Assembly (NCBI RefSeq): GCF_024809975.1
Contig: NZ_JANUDY010000003.1
Span: forward strand, 434,001-498,000
Length of the DNA stretch: 64,000 nt
Direction of reading: 5' to 3'
From: Comamonas sp. BIGb0152
Lineage (GTDB): Bacteria; Pseudomonadota; Gammaproteobacteria; Burkholderiales; Burkholderiaceae_C
Both the position numbers and the translations under genes were made by a program. This document shows, one piece after another, positions 17,850 to 26,884 of the stretch; position 1 is the stretch's first letter, and each line of letters begins with the position of its first letter. The notes under the pieces were generated by a model that saw only the letters and a program-made list of their open reading frames with translations, was not told the origin of the DNA and did no database searches.

Positions 17850-18510
17850 AGCGTCTCCTTCTGCACCACGCCAGAACGCCCGTGTCGGTGTGATCTGCTC
17901 AGACCTTCACTACCGGCGGTCGAGGACAGGTGCTGCTGATTGCTCATACAAACACAACTACTCACAAAGACAAAGGTACTGCTAATTCCTGTAAAGCGTA
18001 AATTACTTTATTGAAACGATATATAAGCCCAAGCAGAGGCAAGCTATGGCTTCATGCTTAGCAACTACAAAGACTTATAGAGGTTTCCCGGAGTCACTCG
18101 CGCCCTGCACCAAGGCGTTAACTTGCATCTTTTGTAAATATTTTCTGCACCATCCGTCAACCCAAACCCAGCAGCCATGCGCCTTGGCAAGCGGTTCCGC
18201 ACAGCGAGGACGCGCCGCAGGCCTGGCGGCAACGGCAAGGCCCACCTGCAAATTCAGCCAGAAACAGAGGAAAAGCACCCGGCCTGGGCGCAGTGACAGG
18301 GCCCGGCTCTGCGCTGCCGTCGCACGACCAGGCCTACACCATCCAGAGAAACAGGCCTACAGCAGCGCATGGGCTGCAGGCCTATGGCGGCCACTGAACC
18401 CCGCCGGTGCAAGCGTTCCGTGCCGGTGAACCCCGCTTTCACCGCGCTGAACACCGCCGGGCGAGGGCTGAGACCAAGCCGCCCCCTGCAGACCAAGGCC
18501 AGCAGCCGGC
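17850..18510. other. Non-coding stretch upstream of the exported protein gene
   Basis: No convincing gene was seen here. The part from about 17940 to 18150 is AT-rich compared with its surroundings and probably contains the promoter of the exported protein gene, including sequences such as TTTATATATCGTTTC read on minus-strand context. The part from about 18150 to 18510 is GC-rich and lies after the stop of the TerB-like gene; I could not identify a clear terminator. Confidence 0.5.
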
Positions 18511-19593
18511 TTACTGGCCGCCGCGCACCATCGACAGGATCTTGGCCGTGTTCAGGCCGCTGGCCGTCTCCTGCATCTGCGCCTGGTAGCGCGATTGCAG
18601 CTGGCGGCCGTCCTGCATCACATGCTGGTAGGCGTTCTTGAGCATGTCGGTCGACAGCTGGCGCCCGCCCGCGTAGTACTGGTTGGCCACATGGGCCAGC
18701 GCGTAGGTCGAGGCAAAGCTCATGCCGCTGCTCACCGCCTGCCGGCCCAGGCCGCCCAGCAGGCCCTTGCCGGCCTTGCCCAGCAAGCCGCCCAGCAGCT
18801 TGCGCCCGGCCTGCTCCAGGTACTGCGAGGTCAAACCCACGCCCAGGGCGCCCAGCAGGTCCTTGATGTGGCCCTTGTCCAGCTCGTAGCCATAGTTCTG
18901 CCCGATCTGGTAGACCAGGCGCATCTGCAGCGGAATGATGGCCAAGGTCGAGAGGTTCTCGGGCAGCAGCTCAATCGCGCCATTGAGGATCGAGGCCTTG
19001 AGGATCTTCTGGTCCATGGCTTCCACCGACAAGGCGGATGGCCGGCGCTCGGTCTGTGCCGGCACCAGCGGGTCGGCCGCTGCCGGGTGGGGCGCCGGCT
19101 CGGTCAGCGCCAGCGGGGCTTCGGGCAAAGCGGCATTCAACGGCGCGTCGACCAGGTTGCCCGCCAGTGCTTGCGCGGGCGGCGTGCCGAATGCAGCAGC
19201 TGCAGCGCCCCCCGCAGCCAACGCAGGTGCCACCGCAGCCGCCAGCGGTGTGGGCGGCGATGCCTGCCCTGCAGTGCCAAAGGCCTCGCGCAGCTGCGCC
19301 AAAAAGGCCGCTTCCTTGGGGCTCGTGCTGCCATCGGCTTCGCACACACACAAGGCCATCTCATAGGCCAGCTGGCGCGATTCGGTGGTCTGCAACTGGG
19401 CCAGCACATCACCCAGTTGCACCCGGCGCAGCAGCACGTCTTGGTAAAGATGGGGCAGATTGATCTGCTGGTCGGCCGCCAGGCCCTCGGCCACCTGGCG
19501 GATCTGCTCGCGCTCACGCTCGTGCTTCTCGCCATCGGCGAAGGAGGCAAGCAGGCACAGGGTCAAGGTCGCACGAATTTCTTCAGTCGTCAT
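18511..19593 (-). CDS. TerB-like protein with C-terminal hydrophobic YcjF/DUF697-like domain
   Basis: This 360-residue protein has an N-terminal TerB-like helical domain (residues 1-125; TLCLLASFADGEKHERERE, with CEADGSTSPKEAAFLAQLR, the acidic helix pairs typical of TerB). A long Ala/Pro-rich linker follows (about 125-195), then a C-terminal domain with glycine-rich hydrophobic helices (LLGGLLGKAGKGLLGGLG, SFASTYALAHVANQYYAGG) like the DUF697/YcjF group. TerB domains occur in tellurite-resistance and phage-defence-linked modules, but this gene stands alone here, so no role is claimed. The last hydrophobic part suggests membrane association. Confidence 0.78.
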   Translation of the reverse strand: MTTEEIRATLTLCLLASFADGEKHEREREQIRQVAEGLAADQQINLPHLYQDVLLRRVQLGDVLAQLQTTESRQLAYEMALCVCEADGSTSPKEAAFLAQLREAFGTAGQASPPTPLAAAVAPALAAGGAAAAAFGTPPAQALAGNLVDAPLNAALPEAPLALTEPAPHPAAADPLVPAQTERRPSALSVEAMDQKILKASILNGAIELLPENLSTLAIIPLQMRLVYQIGQNYGYELDKGHIKDLLGALGVGLTSQYLEQAGRKLLGGLLGKAGKGLLGGLGRQAVSSGMSFASTYALAHVANQYYAGGRQLSTDMLKNAYQHVMQDGRQLQSRYQAQMQETASGLNTAKILSMVRGGQ

Positions 19594-19713
19594 GGGTCAG
19601 GGCTCCGCAATAAAAGTGCACAAAAGAAGGCACTTGGAGCCCTGTGCGCCGCCGGGGTTCCGCAAAAAAGCGACACATTCGGCCGTCTGCGCTGTCGTCC
19701 TACGCGCCAGCCC

Positions 19714-20304
19714 TCAACGCGGCTTGCAGTTGCTCGTCTGCAACCACTGCGTCACCTGGGTCATCGTGCGCCGCTCCTGGTCGGCTTCCATTGCAAAACC
19801 GGGGTGCAATCTGCCTTTGTCCAGGTAGCCGCTCAGCACCTTTTGGCTATTGCCCAGCCCATAACCGCCATGGGTTTGGAAAGGCACCAGGGACTTGCCT
19901 TGCCAGTTTTGCGCTGCCAGAAAGGCACGCACCACAGGCGGTACGGTTTCACCCCAAATGGGAAAGCCCAGATACACCGTGTCAAAGACGCCGATATCGA
20001 CAGGGCGCGCCAAAGCTCGGCTGCGGCCCGCATCACGCTCCTGCCGGGCCTGCTCCACCGTCTCCAGGTAGTCCTCGGGATACGGTGTGGCCGGCAGGAT
20101 CTCGGCGATCTGCACTTTGAGGCTGCGCTGGATCAGGCCGGCAATGACCCGTGTATTGCCGGTGCGTGAAAAGTAGGCCACCAGCACGTTGCCAGCGCCG
20201 CTGCCGCAGCCCTGGTTCGGCTGCGCAGAGGCCGCCCCCACGACCGGCAAGCTGGCCAGGGTGCCCAGCAGCGCCCTTCGGGTAGAGCGGGAGGCGGATG
20301 CCAT
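19714..20304 (-). CDS. Exported flavodoxin-like protein (Tat signal)
   Basis: This 196-residue protein has a twin-arginine-type signal (STRRALLGTLASLPVVGAASA) followed by a flavodoxin fold. The FMN phosphate loop is VAYFSRTGNTRVIAG, and YLGFPIWGETVPPVV supplies the second flavin loop. The ATG at 20304 overlaps the TGA of the upstream gene by one base; a GTG one codon earlier is possible. Flavodoxins are normally cytoplasmic, and exported ones are known in a few groups, where the folded flavoprotein needs the Tat system. It is the last gene of a four-gene operon of exported proteins and may carry electrons or reduce quinones in the periplasm; this is inferred. Confidence 0.87.
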   Translation of the reverse strand: MASASRSTRRALLGTLASLPVVGAASAQPNQGCGSGAGNVLVAYFSRTGNTRVIAGLIQRSLKVQIAEILPATPYPEDYLETVEQARQERDAGRSRALARPVDIGVFDTVYLGFPIWGETVPPVVRAFLAAQNWQGKSLVPFQTHGGYGLGNSQKVLSGYLDKGRLHPGFAMEADQERRTMTQVTQWLQTSNCKPR

Positions 20305-21389
20305 CACAGCGTCTTGTTGTAGAACGGTGTCAGCTTGCCCATCGCGGCATCGACATACTTGGGCACCCAGTAGGTCTCGATGTGGGTGGCTCCCTCAATC
20401 TTGAACAGCTCCTTGTGCTTGGCGCCGCTGGCTTTGGCAAAGGCCTCCTCGGTCATGTACAGGCTGTCGGCGGCAGTCCCCGCCACCATCAGCAAGGGCT
20501 GCTCCAGCAGCGCGATCTGGTCGGTCGCATCCCAGCGCATCAGGTCCAACAGGCTGCTGCTGGTGTACTTGAACGTCGAGTTGGGGTGCGCGTGGGTGCG
20601 CCAGTAGTATTCGTAGCCCTGGCGGTACATCTCGAAAGGGAGTGCGGCAATCTGCGCATCGCTCATGTCGGCATCGCCCGCGTAGAGAATGTTGCCGCCC
20701 GCCGCTTGCGTAGCCCGCGCATCGCTGGCTTGCTGCAGGCGCTGCTGCACCGTTGCCATTTGCGAATCGGCAAAGCCATTGCGGCGCACCCGCCCGGAGT
20801 TGAACATGCTCAAGGTGGCAATTGATTTGAAACGCTTGTCCGACTTGGCCGCCGAGAGCGCATAGCCGCCACCCCCACAAATACCCAAAAGCCCCAGGCG
20901 CTGCGGGTCGACACCGGCAAAGCGCGTGATGAAGTCGGCCATGCCGTGGATATCTTCCACCCGAAACTGGGGCTTGTCGGTGCTGCGCGGCAGACCGCCG
21001 CTGCCGCCTTGGTAGGCTGCATCGGCGGTGATGGTGACGAAGCCTTGCTCTGCCAGACGCTGGGCATACAGGCCCGCTACCTGCTCTTTGACCCCGCCAT
21101 TCGGGTGCGCCACCACAATCGCCGGGTACGGCTGCTGGGGATCGTAGTTGGCGGGGGTGTAGACATTGGCCGCAATATCCAGCCCATTGAGCGGGTAGGT
21201 CACCGGATGGATATTGACCTTGCCCGCTTCATTCTTGGCAATCGCGCCGGCATAGACCAAGGTGAAGGGATTTTTAGCGGCATCGGTAGCGGCCGCTGTC
21301 GTGGTAGTCATGGTGGAAATTCCTAATGTGGTCAGGGACAGGCTAAGCGCGGATTGCGTCATCAGCGCGCGTCGGGTCAGGAGGGTCAT
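20304..21389 (-). CDS. Exported alpha/beta hydrolase, dienelactone-hydrolase-like
   Basis: This 361-residue protein starts with a Tat-like signal (LTRRALMTQSALSLSLTTLG) and contains an alpha/beta hydrolase fold. The nucleophile elbow reads GICGGGG, so the nucleophile would be cysteine, as in dienelactone hydrolase, instead of serine. PAIVVAHPNGGVKEQ supplies the oxyanion region, and an acidic residue plus the histidine in IEGATHIETYW complete a likely triad. The protein is similar in architecture to the YcjY group. It overlaps the flavodoxin gene by one base and lies 45 bp after the lipoprotein hydrolase gene. The substrate is unknown. Confidence 0.87.
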   Translation of the reverse strand: MTLLTRRALMTQSALSLSLTTLGISTMTTTTAAATDAAKNPFTLVYAGAIAKNEAGKVNIHPVTYPLNGLDIAANVYTPANYDPQQPYPAIVVAHPNGGVKEQVAGLYAQRLAEQGFVTITADAAYQGGSGGLPRSTDKPQFRVEDIHGMADFITRFAGVDPQRLGLLGICGGGGYALSAAKSDKRFKSIATLSMFNSGRVRRNGFADSQMATVQQRLQQASDARATQAAGGNILYAGDADMSDAQIAALPFEMYRQGYEYYWRTHAHPNSTFKYTSSSLLDLMRWDATDQIALLEQPLLMVAGTAADSLYMTEEAFAKASGAKHKELFKIEGATHIETYWVPKYVDAAMGKLTPFYNKTL

Positions 21390-21434
21390 TGGAGAAGGCC
21401 TTTCGGTGTGGGAAGACAGGACGTTGCGCGCCGA

Positions 21435-22496
21435 TCAGTCCAGCTGCTGTGCTGAGAGGAACTGCGCCACCAGCTCCGCGATCTCGCGGTTGTTGAGGTC
21501 CGACATCAGAAAGTGCGTGTTGCCATGCACACCAATCTTGGGCAGATGCACCAGTTGGGCGTTGCCGCCGTGCTGGTTGATAGCCGCCACCCAGCGTTGG
21601 GCCATCGCCAAGCGAACGCGCCAGTTGTCTTGTCCACGTTCTGCGGTCGGCGTGGTGGGGAAGTTGTCCCCGTAGTAGATGACGATGGGAATCCGGGTCA
21701 GCTTCAGAAAATCTTCCAGCGGCACGATCTCGGGCGCCAAGCTGCCTGCGGCGCTGGGCATGGGCTCGGGGGCATCTTGCTGCGCAAAGATAAAACCGCT
21801 GCCCGGCTCAAAAGCCACGATGGCCTTGACGTTCGGGTTGCGTATGGCGGTCAGCCAGCCAGGCCCGCCCCCTTGCGAATGCGTGAACAAAATGCCGGGC
21901 CCGACCTTGGAGAACAGCGCCGACATGGCATCGGCAATGACGCCGGCGTCGTAGGGGCCGGTGTTAGGCGTGATGGAGCGCAGGAACTGGTTCAAGGTGT
22001 CAGCAGAGGCATCAAACTGGACGTTGTCGAATCGCCTGGGCCATTGCCCAATGCGAAACTGGTCAAAGAACAGCTGGTCATTCGGTGTGGGCTCGACGGT
22101 GGCGGCCACGGTGCTGTTGCCGGCGCGCCCACGGCGTGGCTGGTCCACCAAATACACCGAAAATCCGCGCCGCAAAAACAAGGTCTGGAAGCCCTCGCGG
22201 CCGTCTGGCGTGCTCTCCCAGCTGCGTGCAGATTGGAAAGCCCCGTGCAGCATGACAATGGGCAGCGGCTTGGCCTGCACCGGCACCTGGTAGAAGGCGT
22301 ACAGATGGTCGCCATGCAAACTCTGCCCTGCGGCAGTGGGCTGGTTGTTGTCATAGCGCCCGGGAGTCTGCTGCACCACACCGCCCACGGCAAAGCTGCC
22401 TTGGGATTGGATCTGCAACGGCTCAGGAGCGGGCCCGGACCGCGTGGCGCAGCCGGTGACCAGGGCCGCCGTGCACAAAAGTTGGGGGATATTCAT
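21435..22496 (-). CDS. Alpha/beta hydrolase lipoprotein
   Basis: This 353-residue protein starts at the ATG at 22496 (MNIPQLLCTAALVTGCATRS), which overlaps the stop of the upstream gene as ATGA. The lipobox LVTGC makes it a lipoprotein. The hydrolase domain has LPIVMLHGAFQSARSWE (oxyanion loop), the nucleophile serine in FTHSQGGGPGW, and a histidine near the end in GVHGNTHFLM. A serine esterase is likely. It belongs to the operon of exported proteins. Confidence 0.87.
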   Translation of the reverse strand: MNIPQLLCTAALVTGCATRSGPAPEPLQIQSQGSFAVGGVVQQTPGRYDNNQPTAAGQSLHGDHLYAFYQVPVQAKPLPIVMLHGAFQSARSWESTPDGREGFQTLFLRRGFSVYLVDQPRRGRAGNSTVAATVEPTPNDQLFFDQFRIGQWPRRFDNVQFDASADTLNQFLRSITPNTGPYDAGVIADAMSALFSKVGPGILFTHSQGGGPGWLTAIRNPNVKAIVAFEPGSGFIFAQQDAPEPMPSAAGSLAPEIVPLEDFLKLTRIPIVIYYGDNFPTTPTAERGQDNWRVRLAMAQRWVAAINQHGGNAQLVHLPKIGVHGNTHFLMSDLNNREIAELVAQFLSAQQLD

Positions 22497-23683
22497 GCTT
22501 GTCCTTTCATCGCCAGCGCTTGGCTGAGGGCGACCTGGGCCCACTCTGCGCTCGCGGCCAGGCCGCTGGCCGCCAATGCCTGGCTGAGCTCACGCAGCTG
22601 CGATGCGCGCAGCCCCACACGCAGACTGGCGAGCATGTGCGAGCGCAGTTGTGCCTCGGCGCCCGGTGTCGCCGCCAATGCGCCAAGCGTGGCCAGCTCC
22701 CGGCTTTGCCAATCGAGGTTGTCGCGCTCAAAGATGTCGCCAAACAAATGCGCCTGCAAAAACTGGTTGATGACCGGCGCAAACGCCATCACCGGCCCTT
22801 GTACCGGCCCGCCGGAGATTTCTGTCTGGTTTCTGCGGCCCAGGGCGACCAGCTCCTCGCCAGTCGCCACGGCGCGGCTGGGCTCTGCGCCTGCCGCATC
22901 CTGAATGCCTTGTTGCTGGCGTGCCTCCACCACGTTCATCAACTGGCCCAGCGCATTGAGGCTTTTGGGGAAGCCCACATAGGCATAGAGCTGCACCAGC
23001 ACTTCCTTGGTCTCGCTGATGCTCAGCCCCGCATCCAGGCCCTGGTGCAGGGCGACATCGAGCTGCGCCATGTCACTGCTGGCGGCAAATGCCGCTATCA
23101 AGGGAATCGCCTTTTGCTTCGCGTTGAGCGTGTCTGCGCCGGGGTAATGGCGTTTTGGCGCCTGCAGCGCAGCGGCTGGCTGCAGACCCGCGCTTTTCCA
23201 GGCTGCTTGGTAGTTGTCGTCGCTCACCTGCTCTTGCCAGGCCACCGATGGGCCGTCCTGCTTTTCTGCGATGGCCACATGCGCCATCGCGCCACCCGGG
23301 CCTGCGCCGTGCCAGTGGCGGGCGTTGGCAGGAATGCTGACGACATCGCCCACGCGCATCACACGCGCCGCCTGCCCCGCTTGTTGCACCAGGCCGATGC
23401 CCTGCGTCACGATCAGCGTCTGGCCCAGCGGATGGGTGTGCCAGGCTGTGCGCGCAGCGGCCTCAAAGGCGACGGTGCCACCGCCAGCGCGGCCAGGCGT
23501 TGGCGCGCTGAACGGCGTGGTGATGCGAACGGCACCGGTAAAGCGGTCTGCCGCCCCCGTGGTAGCGGGCTGGGTCGCAGCGGCACGAACCTCCACAGCG
23601 GCCGTGCGCGGGTCGCTGCGCTGGGGCTGCGCTCCGGCGCTGGTGGCGGCGCCGGCCAATGCGATGCAAAGCAAGGATTTCAT
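22493..23683 (-). CDS. Exported cupin / carboxymuconolactone decarboxylase-like fusion protein
   Basis: This 396-residue protein starts at the ATG at 23683 (MKSLLCIALAGAATSAGAQ, a Sec signal). The cupin domain is at about residues 50-150, with RTAWHTHPLGQTLIVTQG as metal motif and ARHWHGAG as second motif. It is followed by a carboxymuconolactone-decarboxylase (CMD/AhpD-like) region in two parts, with KEVLVQLYAYVGFPKSLNAL and RELATLGALAATPGAEAQLR. AhpD-type CxxC cysteines are not visible, so peroxidase reduction of the AhpD kind is unlikely. It is first in the operon and divergent from the LysR gene at 23859, its probable regulator. Confidence 0.86.
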   Translation of the reverse strand: MKSLLCIALAGAATSAGAQPQRSDPRTAAVEVRAAATQPATTGAADRFTGAVRITTPFSAPTPGRAGGGTVAFEAAARTAWHTHPLGQTLIVTQGIGLVQQAGQAARVMRVGDVVSIPANARHWHGAGPGGAMAHVAIAEKQDGPSVAWQEQVSDDNYQAAWKSAGLQPAAALQAPKRHYPGADTLNAKQKAIPLIAAFAASSDMAQLDVALHQGLDAGLSISETKEVLVQLYAYVGFPKSLNALGQLMNVVEARQQQGIQDAAGAEPSRAVATGEELVALGRRNQTEISGGPVQGPVMAFAPVINQFLQAHLFGDIFERDNLDWQSRELATLGALAATPGAEAQLRSHMLASLRVGLRASQLRELSQALAASGLAASAEWAQVALSQALAMKGQA

Positions 23684-23799
23684 GGTGCGTAACTCCGGTG
23701 ATTGGGGGCAGCGCTGTGGGGGCAAAGTGGCGGATCTCTGCGTATCCCAGCGCGCGATGGAGCCCACTTTAAGCAAGCGCATTGATACTGAATAGTGGT

Positions 23800-23817
23800 G
23801 AATAGGTTGATTTATTC
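23800..23817. promoter_or_regulatory. Candidate LysR operator in the divergent promoter region
   Basis: GAATA and TATTC form an inverted repeat with an 8-base spacer, the interrupted dyad size typical for LysR proteins. A TGAATAG direct repeat at 23789 and 23799 overlaps it. It lies between the LysR gene and the divergent exported-protein operon. Confidence 0.35.
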
Positions 23818-23858
23818 GCATCTAATTGATGACAATATGCGCAACAGAAAGCAAAGGC

Positions 23859-24848
23859 ATGGCCCTCAACGAACTGCGATCCATCACCACCTTTATCAAG
23901 GCCGCCGAGCAGGGCAGCCTGCGCAAGGCCGCCATGGAGCTGGGCATCAGCCCCCAGGCAGCCAGCAAGGCGCTGGCCCAGCTCGAAGCGCATCTGGATG
24001 CGCGCCTATTCCACCGCACCACCCGGGTGATGTCGCTGACCGATGCCGGCCAGCGCTTACTGGAGGAGGTGCAGCCGTCGGTGCAAGGCATGCAACGGGC
24101 GCTGGACAATGCCCGCAAAGGCAAAGACGACTTCCGAGGCCCCTTGCGCATCGCCGGGCCGCGCAGCACATTCGGGCCCATCCTGTGGCGATTGGTGGAG
24201 GAGTTCTGCGACCGGCACCCAGGCATTCAACCCGATGTGCTGCTGGAAGACCGGGTCGGCAATTGGGTCGAGGACCGCGTGGACGTGGGCTTCCGGCTGG
24301 GCGCATCGGCGCATGAAGGGGTGATTGCACGCAAATTGTTTGCGCTGCAAATGGTGATATGCGCCGCGCCCGCCTACCTGCAGCAGCACGGAGCACCCCA
24401 GTCGCTCAGCGCGCTGGAAGCACACCGATGCAGTGCCTACCGCCACCCGGCTACCGGCAAGGTCCTGCCCTGGCATGTGCTGATGGGCGAGCAGATCGTG
24501 GACATCCCCGTGGTGCCCACCCTCTGCAGCAATGACGAAGGCTTTGAGCTGGAGGCGGTGTTGCGCGGCAAGGTACTGGGCCAACTGGCAGGCGTGACTG
24601 CCGCCCCCTATATCCGCGAGGGGCGCCTGGTGCCGGTGCTGGTCGAGCACACGCCCGAGTACCTCCACTACTTTGTGTACTTTGGCAGCAGAAGCTCTCA
24701 GCCCGCAAGGGCACGCGCCTTCATCGATCTGGCGGTGCAGCGCCTGGTGGACAACCCGCAGTACATCCTCAGCGAAGAGGAACTGCGCCGGTTCACGGCA
24801 GCAGCCCCGGCGTCAAAAGGCCAGCCCAAGGCCAAGCCCTCCCCTTAG
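23859..24848 (+). CDS. LysR-family transcriptional regulator
   Basis: This 329-residue regulator has a winged helix-turn-helix at residues 4-60 (LRSITTFIKAAEQGSLRKAA, SPQAASKALAQLEAHLDARL) and a substrate-binding domain starting near FRGPLRIAGPRSTFGP. The ATG at 23859 (MALNELRSI) has AAAGG just before it; ATG at 23829 is an alternative. It is divergent from the cupin-hydrolase-flavodoxin operon with 175 bp between, the usual arrangement of a LysR gene and its target. A C-terminal Lys/Pro tail extends beyond the usual domain end. Its stop overlaps the convergent IclR gene by four bases. Confidence 0.9.
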   Translation: MALNELRSITTFIKAAEQGSLRKAAMELGISPQAASKALAQLEAHLDARLFHRTTRVMSLTDAGQRLLEEVQPSVQGMQRALDNARKGKDDFRGPLRIAGPRSTFGPILWRLVEEFCDRHPGIQPDVLLEDRVGNWVEDRVDVGFRLGASAHEGVIARKLFALQMVICAAPAYLQQHGAPQSLSALEAHRCSAYRHPATGKVLPWHVLMGEQIVDIPVVPTLCSNDEGFELEAVLRGKVLGQLAGVTAAPYIREGRLVPVLVEHTPEYLHYFVYFGSRSSQPARARAFIDLAVQRLVDNPQYILSEEELRRFTAAAPASKGQPKAKPSP

Positions 24849-25657
24849 CGCGGCGGGCCTGTTTTGAGGGCGGCCACCAGCGCAATGCCTGCCTGCAGCA
24901 GCTCCTCGCGCAAGATCTGCAGGGCCAGCACCTGGTGGGCCGCATCCATCTGCGCATCGTGGTTGGCCACGCTGATGGCAGCGGTATGGGCGGTAGGGCC
25001 GGCGTGGGCCAAATCGGGGGCCTGGAACTCGATCGCCAGCCCCACACCGGTGGCGCCCGAGGTGAGCAGGTTGACGCTGAGCGAATGGCCGCGTTTGCGG
25101 GTCTGGCGCACCATGTCCATCAAGCGCTCTTGGCTGATGCCGGCGGCCTCGTAGTCCAGGCGGCGGCGCTGGTAGATCTGCTCCAGCTCGGCATCGCGCA
25201 GGCTGGCGGCCAGGGCCAGGCTGGCCGTGCCCTGGCCCAGCAGGCGGATTTGCCCAGCCATCAGGCTGTGGGCATGCAGCACCGTGCTGCCCGGCTGCAC
25301 ATGCAGGCAATGGGCAAAGTCGCCCACGCGGATGATGAGAAACACCGTATCGCCGCTGCGCCGGGCCACGCTGACCATGACCGGGTGGCAGACCTCGAAG
25401 ATGGGGGGCTTGGCCATCGCGGCCAGGCCCGTCAGCATCGCCTCCACCCCCAGCCGGTAGCGGCCCGAGGCCGCATCCTTGGCCGCATAGCCGGTCTGGG
25501 CCAGCACCATCAGCAAGCGCCTGGCGGTCGAGCGGTCCAGGCCGGACTGCGTTGTCAACTCTGCAATCGACAGGCCTTGCACATGGTGGCGCGCCAGCAG
25601 GCGCAGCACCTTGACCAAGCGCGCAGGGCTTTGCGCCCCGGGAAAACCTGAGTTCAT
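24845..25657 (-). CDS. IclR-family transcriptional regulator
   Basis: This regulator of about 270 residues has an N-terminal winged helix (RLVKVLRLLARHHVQGLSI, GLDRSTARRLLMVLAQTGY) and the C-terminal IclR effector domain with DTVFLIIRVGDFAHCLHVQP and the conserved end SVNLLTSGATGVGLAIEF. The ATG at 25657 is used; ATG at 25690 would add 11 residues and cannot be excluded. It is divergent from the cyclase-ligase-dehydrogenase operon and most likely controls it, as IclR proteins commonly do for aromatic and organic acid catabolism. Confidence 0.9.
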   Translation of the reverse strand: MNSGFPGAQSPARLVKVLRLLARHHVQGLSIAELTTQSGLDRSTARRLLMVLAQTGYAAKDAASGRYRLGVEAMLTGLAAMAKPPIFEVCHPVMVSVARRSGDTVFLIIRVGDFAHCLHVQPGSTVLHAHSLMAGQIRLLGQGTASLALAASLRDAELEQIYQRRRLDYEAAGISQERLMDMVRQTRKRGHSLSVNLLTSGATGVGLAIEFQAPDLAHAGPTAHTAAISVANHDAQMDAAHQVLALQILREELLQAGIALVAALKTGPPR

Positions 25658-25792
25658 ATCGTGAACATCCCTGCTGCCAGCTTTTGCCATTCCAGCGCTT
25701 CCCGTCTCATAGTTGCTCGTCCCTCTTGCGGTGCGCACAAGCTAAAGCAGATCGCTGCTGCGTGCTGTCTCCCCCATTATCTGGAAAACCCT

Positions 25793-26875
25793 ATGAACGC
25801 CTACCGCCCTGTACACGCTCCCCACCTTGCCCCTGTTGTCGGCAGCGCCGGCTCGCCCCGCTGGACCCAGCGCCCCGCGCAATCGAACTGGGGCGACTTT
25901 GGCCCCGATGACCAGCTCGGCCGCCTGAACTACCTGACGGCGGACAAGGTGAAAGAAGCGGCGCTGGAAATACAGACCGGCGAGCGCTTTTGCCTGAGCC
26001 TGCCGCTGGACAAGCCCGGCGGCAATGCGCTCAACCCGCGCCGCCATCCGCCAGTCATCAAACCCTCGCGCCGGCCGTTGGGCCCGGGCCTGAACTTTGC
26101 GCTCTCGCGCGAGAACCCCAATTACACCGATGTGGTCAGCGACGACTACGCCGAGATCTACCTGCAGTACTCCACGCAGTGGGATGCGTTGTCGCACGTG
26201 GGCAGCCATTTCGACATCAATGGCGATGGCGTGGACGAGCTGGTCTACTACAACGGCTTCCAGGCCGGCATCGACATTCTGGCGCCCGATGACCTGCCCG
26301 ACATGGGCGGCCAGTCACGCGCCAAGGCGCTGGGCGTGGAGCGCCTGGCCGAGCAGGCCATCCAGGGCCGGGGCGTGCTGGTCAACCTGCGCCGCCACTT
26401 TGGCGACGGCCACACCCTCGTGTCGGGCAAGATGCTCAAGGAGGTACTCAAGGCCGACGGCATCGAAGTCACCAAGGGCGACATCGTCGCGCTCTACACC
26501 GGCTTTAGCGAGCTGCTGCTGGCCTGCGATGGGCCGCCCAAGTCCGACATGCCCGAGACCGTGGGCGCGGTGCTCGATGGGCGCGATCCCGAGCTGCAGC
26601 AGTGGATCATCGACAGCCACATTACCACCTTGGTGGCCGACAACTACGGTATCGAATCGGTGCCGGGCCGGCCGGCCGATGGCAGATGCGCCTTTTTGCC
26701 ACTGCACGAGCTGTGCCTGTTCAAGCTGGGCATGCCATTTGGTGAGCTGTGGTACCTGCACCCGTTGGCGCAGTGGCTGCAGGCCCATGGCCGCTACCGC
26801 TTTATGCTGACGGCGCCTGCGCTGCGCCTGCCCGGTGCCGTGGGCTCACCCGTCACCCCGGTGGCCACCGTCTAA
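25793..26875 (+). CDS. Cyclase-family (kynurenine-formamidase-like) hydrolase
   Basis: This 360-residue protein belongs to the cyclase superfamily of metal-dependent hydrolases, which includes kynurenine formamidase and isatin hydrolase. The metal motif region reads STQWDALSHVGSHFD, a variant of HxGTHxD in the branch with longer proteins. Later conserved parts are GRGVLVNLRRHFGDGHTLVSG and GDIVALYTGF. The ATG at 25793 (MNAYRPVHAPH) gives a normal length. It is the first gene of the catabolic run, nine bases before the ligase. It could open a ring or cleave an amide or lactone of the substrate; the substrate is unknown. Confidence 0.88.
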   Translation: MNAYRPVHAPHLAPVVGSAGSPRWTQRPAQSNWGDFGPDDQLGRLNYLTADKVKEAALEIQTGERFCLSLPLDKPGGNALNPRRHPPVIKPSRRPLGPGLNFALSRENPNYTDVVSDDYAEIYLQYSTQWDALSHVGSHFDINGDGVDELVYYNGFQAGIDILAPDDLPDMGGQSRAKALGVERLAEQAIQGRGVLVNLRRHFGDGHTLVSGKMLKEVLKADGIEVTKGDIVALYTGFSELLLACDGPPKSDMPETVGAVLDGRDPELQQWIIDSHITTLVADNYGIESVPGRPADGRCAFLPLHELCLFKLGMPFGELWYLHPLAQWLQAHGRYRFMLTAPALRLPGAVGSPVTPVATV

Positions 26876-26884
26876 AGGCCGCCT

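Noticed and set aside
18595..20169. A 524-codon plus-strand frame opposite the TerB-like and flavodoxin genes
   Set aside because: It spans two real minus-strand genes and the gap between them, with the composition of a shadow frame.
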